From positions 1 through 13,180 of the forward strand of contig JAIQGB010000205.1 in NCBI GenBank assembly GCA_020072905.1: 13,180 bases of DNA, read 5' to 3'. The notes below the pieces were generated by a model. It worked only from the letters and a program-made list of their open reading frames with translations. It was not told where the DNA came from and did no database searches. The stretch is from Terriglobia bacterium. Lineage in GTDB: Bacteria; Acidobacteriota; Terriglobia; UBA7540. Each line of letters opens with the position of its first letter. The first letter of the stretch is position 1. The position numbers and the translations under genes were made by a program. Positions 7,072 to 13,180 of this stretch are shown piece after piece.

Positions 7072-7148
7072 AAATGGACAAGTTCTTGCAGTGAAGAGAA
7101 GAGGCTGCGTGAAGCAGCGCCGAAAAGGTTTTGAGTCCGAGCCCGCTG

Positions 7149-8378
7149 ATGAAACCGTACGAGCACAAGCCGAGACTCATCTTTTGGGAGGTGACAAAGG
7201 GTTGCAACCTGCGTTGCATTCATTGTCGCGCCACCGCTACAGAACTAACTTCGCACTTAGACCTACCTACGACCAAAGCCCTGAACTTAATAGAGCAAGT
7301 CTCTCAGTATGCCCTACCAATCCTAGTTCTGAGCGGTGGCGAACCTCTCTTTCGTGCGGATATCTTCCAACTGGCTCGGTATGCGACCGAGCGCGGCCTG
7401 CGCGTAGCTCTGGCCACTAACGGGACACTAATCACAAAAGAAATTGCCCGCAAGATTGTGGACACCGGCGTGCGCCGCGTCTCCATCAGCTTGGACGGCG
7501 CGAACGCCGCCACGCACGATGCCTTCCGCGGAATCCCCGGTGCCTTTGACGCTGCCCTGCAGGGGTTTCATAACCTGAAAGAGCTGGGCATGTCGTTGCA
7601 GATCAACACGACAATTGCCCGCCACAACGCGCACGAGCTTCCGGACGTGTTGGAATTGGCTCGCTCCAACGGAGCCGACGCGCTCCACACTTTCCTTCTG
7701 GTGCCGGTGGGCTGCGGCGTGGACATTGCCGATGAGCAGATGGTGCCGCCCGCGGAATACGAGCAGATTCTGAATTGGTTCTACGATCAGTCGCAGAAGG
7801 GCGGGATCGAGCTCAAAGCCACCTGCGCGCCACACTATTTCCGTGTGGCGCGCCAGCGCCGCGCCGCCGAACGCCGAGAGGCGATGGCGGCTGCACAAGC
7901 CGCGCCGTTCCATGCAGGGAAGGAAGACAGCAGCTCGATCGGTCCCACCGAAATGACCATGCCGGGTTCGACCGGCATCGCGCTTCACCCGCACGCCGCA
8001 GGCGCCGCGAAAGGGCATCCCGAGGGCATGAATGCCATGACGAAAGGGTGTCTGGCGGGCACGGGCGTCTGCTTCATTTCCCACCAGGGCGAGGTTTTCC
8101 CGTGCGGGTATTTGCCGGTCCTCGCCGGCGATCTACGCAGGCAGTCTTTCGCCGAGATCTGGGAGAACGCCGCGGTCTTTCAGGCGCTGCGGGAAACCGA
8201 CAACTTGAAAGGCAAGTGCGGCTACTGCGAATTCCGGAACATCTGCATGGGCTGCCGCGCCCGAGCTTATGCCGCGACGGGCGACTACCTCGACGAGGAA
8301 CCGGTCTGCGTCTACGAACCGCGCACGACCGATCCGAAACACGCGCCACGTGAGGAGGGCCATGTTCCGGTTCACTGA
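7149..8378 (+). CDS. Radical SAM/SPASM protein, NirJ/AhbD-like (heme-biosynthesis type)
   Basis: A radical SAM enzyme of 409 residues from ATG 7149. A TTG at 7131, only 2 bases after AAAAGG, is the alternative start. The conserved N-terminus begins at KPRLIFWEVTKGCN. The 4Fe-4S/SAM motif CNLRCIHC gives Cys19, Cys23 and Cys26; LSGGEP and the SISLDG strand follow. The C-terminal SPASM part has Cys357, Cys360, Cys366, Cys369 and Cys387 for extra clusters. The whole resembles NirJ/AhbD proteins that modify siroheme- or coproheme-type tetrapyrroles, and the TIGR04053-type relatives; CAPHYFRVARQR is a typical block. An Ala/Met/His-rich stretch (about 237-300) between the two halves is unusual. It overlaps the next gene by 17 bases, so they form an operon. 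The exact substrate is unknown; a peptide-modifying role is less likely. Confidence 0.8.
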   Translation: MKPYEHKPRLIFWEVTKGCNLRCIHCRATATELTSHLDLPTTKALNLIEQVSQYALPILVLSGGEPLFRADIFQLARYATERGLRVALATNGTLITKEIARKIVDTGVRRVSISLDGANAATHDAFRGIPGAFDAALQGFHNLKELGMSLQINTTIARHNAHELPDVLELARSNGADALHTFLLVPVGCGVDIADEQMVPPAEYEQILNWFYDQSQKGGIELKATCAPHYFRVARQRRAAERREAMAAAQAAPFHAGKEDSSSIGPTEMTMPGSTGIALHPHAAGAAKGHPEGMNAMTKGCLAGTGVCFISHQGEVFPCGYLPVLAGDLRRQSFAEIWENAAVFQALRETDNLKGKCGYCEFRNICMGCRARAYAATGDYLDEEPVCVYEPRTTDPKHAPREEGHVPVH

Positions 8379-8595
8379 CCAGGTGCGCGGCGGAGAGATC
8401 GTTCGCGATGTCAAGCAGCGCTTCCCCGAAACGGCGGCGGTTTTTGAGAAGCACGGCCTGCGGCCCTCCTGCTACGACTGCTCGATCGACCAGGCGGCGC
8501 GCAAAGTGGGCGCCGTGGTTGGCGACCTTCTTGGGGAGATCAACGAAGTCATTCATCGAGATCGTGGCGTCGCCGCTCAATCCGAGAGCCAGTGA
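8362..8595 (+). CDS. DUF1858/ScdA-N-like small CxxC protein
   Basis: A cytosolic 77-residue protein. The start is ATG 8362, just after the ribosome site GAGGAGG (about 8352-8358) and inside the end of the radical SAM gene, hence translationally coupled. Residues 11-35 (EIVRDVKQRFPETAAVFEKHGL) match the DUF1858/DUF542 helical pattern in which a short helix precedes a cysteine pair. Cys37 and Cys40 (CYDC) form the CxxC, and DLLGEINEVI is the closing helix. Related N-terminal domains occur in ScdA/RIC iron-sulfur repair proteins and in stand-alone proteins next to redox enzymes. It may bind metal or a cluster for the radical SAM partner; that is inference. Confidence 0.65.
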   Translation: MFRFTDQVRGGEIVRDVKQRFPETAAVFEKHGLRPSCYDCSIDQAARKVGAVVGDLLGEINEVIHRDRGVAAQSESQ

Positions 8596-8599
8596 AGTC

Positions 8600-9451
8600 A
8601 TGTCCAGCGTTGCAGCCAGTCTGAACTCCCTCCCAGCGGAACGCCTGCGATCGTTTGTGCTGCCGCGCGAGCACGGCGCCTGGGGGATTCTGCTGGTCCC
8701 GCTGGTGACCGGCGCGTGGATCGGGTTCGCGACGGGACGCGGAATTCTTCCTCTCATCCTTTTTCTTACCGCCTCTCTCGCTCTCTTCGGCCTGCGCACT
8801 CCCGTGGAAGCCTGGCTCGGCACGTCGCCTCTCCGCGCGCACTCGCCCGCCGAGCGTTGGGTGGTTGCACACGCGATCTTCATCTATGCGTCGGTCGCGA
8901 TCTTAGCGATCGGATGGCTGCTGTGGCGCGAACACGCCGACGGGCTCTTGCTGGTCGGCGGGGCGGCAGCGATGTTCTTCGCCGTGCGGGTGGGCCTTCG
9001 GAAGCTGGGCAGCCGGGCGCGCCTGGCCGCGCAACTCGCCGGCGCCCTGGGGCTCACCGCGACGGCGGCGGGCGCCTACTACGTGGTGACCGGCGTTCTG
9101 GACCAGCGGGCACTCATCTTGTGGGCGGCCAACTGGCTCTTCGCCGCCAACCAAATTCATTTCGTGCAGACGCGCATTCATGGCGCTCGGGCTCGCGGGC
9201 GAAGCGACAAACTCCGCTCGGGCCGGTGGTTTCTGGCGGGGGAGATCGTGACGGCGTTTCTTCTGGCGGCCGCCTGGCGCCTGGGGTATCTGCCTGGCCT
9301 CGCGGTGCTGGCCTTCGCTCCGGTTCTGATTCGGGGAGTGCGCTGGTTCTTCCAGTCGAATGCACCGCTGGCCATTCACCGCCTGGGATTCACCGAGCTG
9401 GCTCACGCGCTGGCATTCGGCGTGCTGTTCATTGCGGCCTACACGATTTGA
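8600..9451 (+). CDS. YwiC-like family membrane protein
   Basis: A polytopic membrane protein of 283 residues that starts 4 bases after the stop of the DUF1858-like gene. The N-terminal signature LPREHGAWG (21-29) is the hallmark of the YwiC-like family (PF14256). About eight hydrophobic helices follow, among them GILLVPLVTGAWIGF, ILPLILFLTASLALFGL and a last one near ALAFGVLFIAAYTI; HFVQTRIHGAR lies between helices. Function is not established. In Bacillus subtilis ywiC sits beside nitrate-respiration genes, which fits a redox or heme setting here. A start at 8408 in the same frame is rejected because it would read through the DUF1858-like gene out of frame. Confidence 0.85.
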   Translation: MSSVAASLNSLPAERLRSFVLPREHGAWGILLVPLVTGAWIGFATGRGILPLILFLTASLALFGLRTPVEAWLGTSPLRAHSPAERWVVAHAIFIYASVAILAIGWLLWREHADGLLLVGGAAAMFFAVRVGLRKLGSRARLAAQLAGALGLTATAAGAYYVVTGVLDQRALILWAANWLFAANQIHFVQTRIHGARARGRSDKLRSGRWFLAGEIVTAFLLAAAWRLGYLPGLAVLAFAPVLIRGVRWFFQSNAPLAIHRLGFTELAHALAFGVLFIAAYTI

Positions 9452-9474
9452 GGAGAGTGCCAAAGGCTTTTGTC

Positions 9475-10140
9475 ATGGTCACCAAGGCTGGAGGAAATGG
9501 CGCACAACCGTTGATCGAATCATTTGCGGAAATGCAGCGGCGCCTTGCCCAAGTCCCCTCCGACACTCTTCCTGAAACCTTTCTCGCCCTTGCGCTCGAG
9601 TTGACGGAACTCGCTCCCTCGGAATCCTACTTCCAGTCGTGGCGCTGGATCGTCGTTCGCTGCGAGCACGGGAAGCAGCAACTCGAGGCCGCGACCTACG
9701 CGGAGGTTCCTCTCTCCCGCTCGCCCATCGTCCTAATCTGCCTGGCGGACACGGCGGCGTGGAAAACCACCCCGCATCAGCTTCAGGAACTGGTCGCCGC
9801 CAAGGTACTTTCCGCAGAAGACGCTCGCAACGTCTTGAGCCGGACCCGGAAGTACTACTCGGCCTCGCCGCAATCGGCCCAGCGGGCCGCGCTCTCCAAC
9901 GCTTTCCTGGCCGTGCATCGAATCCTGGCCGCCGCCGCCTCCTGTCAGGTTCCCGCCCGCTGGGTCAGTGTGTTCGATGAGAAAAAGATCCAAACCCATT
10001 TCCACATTCCCGACCAGTTCCTTGTGGCCGCTCTCCTGGCGATTGGCCACGAGGATAAAGACGTGCCCGCCGTGGTCGGCCCGCCCGCGCCGTCGTTCGT
10101 CTACCAGGAGAAGTTCGGTGAAGTAAACGCCGCTCGCTAG
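9475..10140 (+). CDS. Divergent nitroreductase-family protein
   Basis: A 221-residue protein from ATG 9475, with AAAGG (9462-9466) 8 bases upstream. It lies 23 bases after the YwiC-like gene on the same strand. The block APSESYFQSWRWIVVR (47-62) corresponds to the flavin-site P-S-x-x-N-x-Q-P-W-R-F signature of nitroreductases, followed by the hydrophobic strand SPIVLICLADT. The C-terminus IPDQFLVAALLAIGHEDKDVP is the family's closing GY/H-motif region. The N-terminal R-R-S-(I/V)-R FMN phosphate motif is missing and the conserved Asn is Tyr/Phe here, so FMN binding is uncertain. It probably evolved from a flavin reductase, with role unknown. Its stop is 15 bases from the convergent lytic transglycosylase. 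Confidence 0.65.
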   Translation: MVTKAGGNGAQPLIESFAEMQRRLAQVPSDTLPETFLALALELTELAPSESYFQSWRWIVVRCEHGKQQLEAATYAEVPLSRSPIVLICLADTAAWKTTPHQLQELVAAKVLSAEDARNVLSRTRKYYSASPQSAQRAALSNAFLAVHRILAAAASCQVPARWVSVFDEKKIQTHFHIPDQFLVAALLAIGHEDKDVPAVVGPPAPSFVYQEKFGEVNAAR

Positions 10141-10155
10141 CCTTCCCGATTCCCA

Positions 10156-11034
10156 TCAATGCTTGAAGGTAACCGAAGATCGGAGAGGAGGTGCGCTTGT
10201 CGCATACACGACCCGTACCAGCGGCGGTGGGAAGTTGGAGGGAAGAAGGCGGCCAGTCGCGCTTTGGGGCGAAACTCCTGCAGTGGGAATGAGGCTTGCA
10301 CTTGGAGCCGCAGCGACCTTGGCGAGCACGGCCGGAACGTAGCGCAACGTTTCGTCCGGCAGAGCCGCCCGCTCCCGCAGCGCCCAGAAATCCCGTGCCC
10401 CCACTCGCCGCAACGCCCGCTCCACGCGGTCTTCGCCCGCGTTGTAGGCGGCGAGCGCCAGCGGCCAGTCCCGGAACTGCTCCAACAAATCCTTCATGTA
10501 CTGTGCAGCGGCGTAAGTGGATTTGACGGGATCGATCCGTTCGTCGCGGCCAGGTTCGACAATCAAGCCGTACCGCCGCGCCGTCTCGGGCATCAGTTGC
10601 CACAGCCCGCGCGCGCCCTTGGGCGACAGCGCCACGGGATCGAAACCACTCTCGACCGCGGCGACTCCCATCAGGCTGGCCGGAAGGCCGTTTTTGCGGA
10701 GGATACCGGCGATGATCGGGAATCGACTTCCGTTCTCGGGATCCGCGAGGGAGGGTATGAAATCCGCCGTTCCATCGCTGTGGTCAGCATGGCCCCACGT
10801 CACGACGAGCTGTCCTGTTTTCTCTCCTTCTCCCTTTGTGCGAAGCCCCGCGATGGTTTGATTCAGGCGTTCGTTGAAGTCCGCCCGCCAGGAATCGAAG
10901 TTGGGTCCGGAAGCGCCAGAGGACTTGGATTCAGGGGTGACGGAAACCGATCCTTGTCCCCTCAGTGTCGGCGCGAAGGCACTCAGCAGTGCCAGGCACG
11001 CACCTGCAATGCGAATTGACCAAGCCCCCTTCAC
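10156..11034 (-). CDS. Lytic transglycosylase (SLT domain), exported
   Basis: A periplasmic peptidoglycan-cleaving enzyme of 292 residues. It has an N-terminal signal peptide (GAWSIRIAGACLALLSAFAP, cut after about residue 26). The SLT/goose-lysozyme-like domain runs about 105-215, with catalytic Glu128 in AAVESGFDP, then SPKGARGLWQLMPETARRYG (137-156) and AAYNAGEDRV (195-204), as in MltD/Slt70-type transglycosylases. No LysM repeats are present. The C-terminal part is Pro/Ser-rich. Start is GTG 11034, overlapping the stop of the NosL-like gene by GTGA, with GAGGTGAAGG as ribosome site inside that gene's end. The two are therefore translationally coupled. The link to the metal genes may be only positional. 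Confidence 0.9.
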   Translation of the reverse strand: MKGAWSIRIAGACLALLSAFAPTLRGQGSVSVTPESKSSGASGPNFDSWRADFNERLNQTIAGLRTKGEGEKTGQLVVTWGHADHSDGTADFIPSLADPENGSRFPIIAGILRKNGLPASLMGVAAVESGFDPVALSPKGARGLWQLMPETARRYGLIVEPGRDERIDPVKSTYAAAQYMKDLLEQFRDWPLALAAYNAGEDRVERALRRVGARDFWALRERAALPDETLRYVPAVLAKVAAAPSASLIPTAGVSPQSATGRLLPSNFPPPLVRVVYATSAPPLRSSVTFKH

Positions 11035-11528
11035 AGTACCTTCACCTCATTCATTGCCTGCTGGTAGTTGAGCACCTGCCCGCCGTGTTGTCTCTGGTAG
11101 CCCTCGGCTTCCTGCTTGGTTCGGAAGGCGACGAGGGTGGGCAGGCAGCGGTCGAACTCGCGCACCGAGACTCCCTGCGGCTCGCGCTGCAGAGCGCCAG
11201 ATTGGACGGCACAGTGCGCGATGTCCCCACCCTCGACGTAATAGGCCGACTCAGCAGGAATGAATTCGCCGGAGTCGAGGTCGGTGGCCCAGGCCTTCTT
11301 GATCGCGCCCGGATGCTCGATCTGGTAGTGCATGCCGCAGCGCGGGCAGCAGGCATCTTCCTTGCCCGTGGCTAAATCGAGGCGGTAGGTCACGCCGGCG
11401 TGCAGGGTGCGGTTGCACACCCGGCACAAGTCCTGAGGGGGCCGCGTCACGTTGCGGTAGGCCCAAACGCTCACCACCGCCATCGCGGCCAGCGCCCCCA
11501 AGGTAATCATCGCGTCTTTCCATTTCAT
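11031..11528 (-). CDS. NosL-like metal-site protein with N-terminal anchor
   Basis: A membrane-anchored protein of 165 residues from ATG 11528, with AAGGTGA just upstream. An in-frame start at 11576 has no good ribosome site and reads through repeat DNA. An N-terminal hydrophobic helix spans 7-25. Two paired-cysteine sites follow, CRVC (35-38) and CCPRC (60-64), which form a zinc-ribbon-like unit. The second half carries NosL features: DLDSGEFIPAESAYYVEGGD (83-102), LVAFRTKQEAEGYQRQHGG (132-150) and Cys106/Cys128. NosL proteins are copper-binding accessory factors of nitrous oxide reductase, and relatives occur beside copper efflux genes. The neighbouring CusA-like pump suggests copper trafficking. 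Family call from pattern, not a search. Confidence 0.65.
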   Translation of the reverse strand: MKWKDAMITLGALAAMAVVSVWAYRNVTRPPQDLCRVCNRTLHAGVTYRLDLATGKEDACCPRCGMHYQIEHPGAIKKAWATDLDSGEFIPAESAYYVEGGDIAHCAVQSGALQREPQGVSVREFDRCLPTLVAFRTKQEAEGYQRQHGGQVLNYQQAMNEVKVL

Positions 11529-11551
11529 GGCGTCACCTTCTTGCGCGCGTG

Positions 11552-11716
11552 GTCCGTTGTCAGTTGTCCGTCGCAAACCTTTGGCTGCCCGCTATCAGCT
11601 TTCAGCAAGCCGAAAATGGAAACTGGAAATTGGAAATTCGAATCTGGCAGTTCGGCTCCACTCGATGTTTTGCAATTCATAATTCATAATTCAGAATTCA
11701 CTATTCACCATTCATC
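11552..11716. repeat. Compound heptamer tandem-repeat tract (four unit types)
   Basis: Between the NosL-like gene and the pump gene, four different 7-base repeats follow one another. The units are GTCCGTT/GTCAGTT (11552-11572), GCTATCA/GCTTTCA (11591-11611), AAAATGG/AAACTGG/AAATTGG (11613-11654, decaying) and ATTCATA/ATTCAGA/ATTCACC (11675-11716). The last is phased so that its final units reach the pump stop codon (TGA, 11717-11715). Copies vary mostly at the last two or three bases. Short tandemly repeated heptamers are known from some cyanobacteria and other bacteria; their role is unclear. Confidence 0.75.
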
Positions 11717-12929
11717 ATTGCTGGGTGCGCAGGCTGGGCTTTACTTCAAAGTGCCACTTCCAAATCGCGTAAATCGCCGGATAGACGATCAACTCCATAA
11801 TGAACGACGTGAAGATGCCGCCGATCATTGGGGCGGCAATGCGCTTCATCACGTCCGCGCCGCTGCCCGTCGACCACATGATGGGAAACAGGCCCGTAAA
11901 CATGCAGGCCACGGTCATCACCTTAGGCCGGACGCGCTTCACGGCGCCGTGCAGGATCGCCTCCTTCAGCCCGTCCCAGCTCGTCAGCAAGCCATTCCTC
12001 TTCCACTCCTCAAAGGCGAGGTCGAGATACAGCAGCATGAAGACACCCGTCTCCGCGTCCACCCCCATCAAGGCGATCAAGCCCACCCACACCGCGATAC
12101 TCATATTGTATCCCAGCCAGTGCAGCAGCCAAACTGCGCCCACGGCGGAGAAGGGCACGGCCAGGAAAACGATCAGGGTTTTCACCACTGACCGGGTGTT
12201 GAGGTAGAGCAGCACGAAGATGATGAAGATGGTGAGCGGCAGGACGTACGTCAGCCTCTCGCGCACGCGCTGCATGGATTCATACTGGCCGCTCCAGGCG
12301 AGGCTGTAGCCGGTGGGCAGGTGTGGCTGCACTTTCTCCCGCACCAAGCGGCGAGCTTCTTCGACGTAGCTCCCCAGGTCGCGCCCCGCCACGTCGATGT
12401 ACACATAGCCGGAGAGCAACCCGTTTTCATCGCGAATCATTCCCGGCCCTTCGACCAGCCGCAGGTCGGCGAGTTCGGAGATGGGAATCTGCGCGCCGGA
12501 AGGCGTGGCGACCAGGACGCGGTTCAGCCGGTCCAAGTCGCTGCGATAGTCACGCAGGTAGCGGACGTCGACGGCATAGCGCTCGCGGCCCTCGACGGTG
12601 GTCGTGATGTTCTCGCCGCCCACCGCCGACATGATGTTGCCCTGAACGTCATCGATGGTTAGCCCGTAGCGGGCAAGTTGGTCGCGCTTGAGGTCGAAGT
12701 CGAGGAAGTAGCCGCCGGTCGTACGCTCGGCGTAAACGCTGCGTGTGCCGGGGACGTGGGCGAGGGTGCGTTCGATCTCCGTGCCGATCTTCGCGATCTC
12801 GCCCAGGTCGGAGCCGAAGATCTTTACGCCCACGGGCGTCCGCACCCCAGTGGTGAGCATGTCGATCCGGTTGCGAATGGGCATGGTCCAGGCGTTGGTG
12901 GTCCCCGGGATCTTGAGCGCGCGGTCCAT
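11715..12929 (-). CDS. CusA/CzcA-type heavy-metal RND efflux pump, C-terminal part (5' truncated)
   Basis: The last 404 residues of a heavy-metal RND pump of about 1,040 residues. Family marks are TNAWTMPIRNRIDMLTTG (11-28) and RTPVGVKIFG (30-39). Others are TGGYFLDFDLKRDQLARYGL (71-90) and SGQYESMQRVRERL (213-226). The transmembrane blocks are around 229-245, 250-270, 277-302 (GVDAETG) and 336-390. Metal-pump-type methionines in the porter region suggest Cu/Ag, but Zn/Co/Ni pumps are similar. The ATG at 12929 is only the first start in frame. Homologous sequence (HERRFWPDRISQDELIDE) continues upstream to about 13010, and a stop lies at 13023-13025. No CusA-like sequence follows in the other frames. 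The N-terminal 60% is therefore missing from this window, so the pump is inactive unless the junction is an assembly error. Confidence 0.85.
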   Translation of the reverse strand: MDRALKIPGTTNAWTMPIRNRIDMLTTGVRTPVGVKIFGSDLGEIAKIGTEIERTLAHVPGTRSVYAERTTGGYFLDFDLKRDQLARYGLTIDDVQGNIMSAVGGENITTTVEGRERYAVDVRYLRDYRSDLDRLNRVLVATPSGAQIPISELADLRLVEGPGMIRDENGLLSGYVYIDVAGRDLGSYVEEARRLVREKVQPHLPTGYSLAWSGQYESMQRVRERLTYVLPLTIFIIFVLLYLNTRSVVKTLIVFLAVPFSAVGAVWLLHWLGYNMSIAVWVGLIALMGVDAETGVFMLLYLDLAFEEWKRNGLLTSWDGLKEAILHGAVKRVRPKVMTVACMFTGLFPIMWSTGSGADVMKRIAAPMIGGIFTSFIMELIVYPAIYAIWKWHFEVKPSLRTQQ

Positions 12930-13010
12930 CTCGTCGATCAGTTCATCCTGGCTGATGCGGTCGGGCCAGAAGCGCCGCTCGTGGCGGGACTCGTGGATCG
13001 GCTGAGCAAG

Positions 13011-13180
13011 GCCGGTGTGACTTCAAAGGCGTCGCTTTCGCTGTAAATCGAGATGAACTGGGCTTCGCTCCCTGAGTTGTTCTTGACGAAAAGCTCCTTT
13101 TCGGTCTCACCTGCGCGGTAGCGTATGCGACGCACGTGCCCGGGCGTGACGCCCATCTTACGGAGAAGGAAAAAGACGGC
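13011..13180 (-). CDS. Unrecognised coding fragment abutting the pump remnant
   Basis: On the minus strand from the right edge the frame reads AVFFLLRKMGVTPGHVRRIR, then YRAGETEKELFVKNNSG and SEAQFISIYSESDAFEVTPA, down to about 13010. It has alternating hydrophobic strand-like segments and charged turns, so it looks like real coding sequence. From there to 12938 the same frame becomes a Ser/Thr/Pro shadow of the pump. I do not recognise the family, and its true end is hidden at the junction. It is in a different frame from the pump and is cut by the window edge on its 5' side. Confidence 0.35.

Larger units (their letters stand above)
6440..7148. other. Gene-free region of about 700 bp holding regulatory elements
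   Basis: I see no convincing gene in either strand. Open frames here (for example 6849-7223 minus) lack domain-like composition and run across hairpins. The stretch holds a possible terminator (6568-6600), a sigma-54-like promoter (6781-6796), a run of hairpins (6816-6924) and a short inverted repeat (7054-7071). It also holds a 5-bp hairpin GCTGC-GTGAA-GCAGC (7104-7118) just before the radical SAM gene. Confidence 0.6.

Noticed and set aside
6849..7223. Minus-strand frame of 124 residues
   Set aside because: Runs through two hairpins and the radical SAM start; no recognisable domain and no ribosome site.
8716..9474. N-terminal extension of the nitroreductase frame to 8716
   Set aside because: It is the out-of-frame shadow of the YwiC-like gene; the ATG at 9475 has a ribosome site and the family-like start.

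Overview
The window is GC-rich DNA from a bacterium, most probably an Acidobacteriota member or a close relative. I infer this from the gene types together: a secreted-type S9 peptidase, a GRP/RhaT-like sugar transporter, a MOT1 molybdate transporter with a BldC/ModE-like helix-turn-helix, a NirJ/AhbD-like radical SAM protein and heptamer tandem repeats. No rRNA or other phylogenetic marker is present, so this is only an inference.

Layout. (1) 1-2878, plus strand: a prolyl-oligopeptidase-family protein with a C-terminal FGE/SUMF1-like domain. (2) 2956-4390, plus strand: a 33-residue one-helix membrane protein, a perfect-ended palindromic hairpin, then a GRP-type transporter with an extra C-terminal module. 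(3) 4408-5848, minus strand: a helix-turn-helix segment followed, in a different reading frame, by a MOT1 molybdate/sulfate transporter. Three direct repeats with exact 10-bp phasing lie in its upstream region. (4) 5867-6439: two N-terminally truncated polysaccharide-gene remnants back to back, an O-antigen ligase/polymerase tail on the minus strand and a GT4 glycosyltransferase tail on the plus strand. (5) 6440-7148: a gene-free stretch with a strong sigma-54-like promoter followed by a run of hairpins. (6) 7149-10140, plus strand: a compact cluster of radical SAM/SPASM protein, CxxC DUF1858-like protein, YwiC-like membrane protein and divergent nitroreductase. This looks like a heme/redox or nitrogen-oxide module. 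(7) 10156-13180, minus strand: the C-terminal 40% of a CusA/CzcA metal efflux pump, a compound heptamer repeat tract, a NosL-like metal-site protein, and a lytic transglycosylase translationally coupled to it. The far right edge holds an unrecognised coding fragment abutting the pump remnant.

How it fits together: the best-supported functional unit is the radical SAM cluster, which may be driven by sigma-54 through a structured leader. The second unit is a metal (probably copper) handling operon on the opposite strand, converging on it. A recurring oddity is breakage: coding blocks join abruptly near 5612, 6155 and 13010. These could be genuine recombination scars, sequencing errors or assembly joins.
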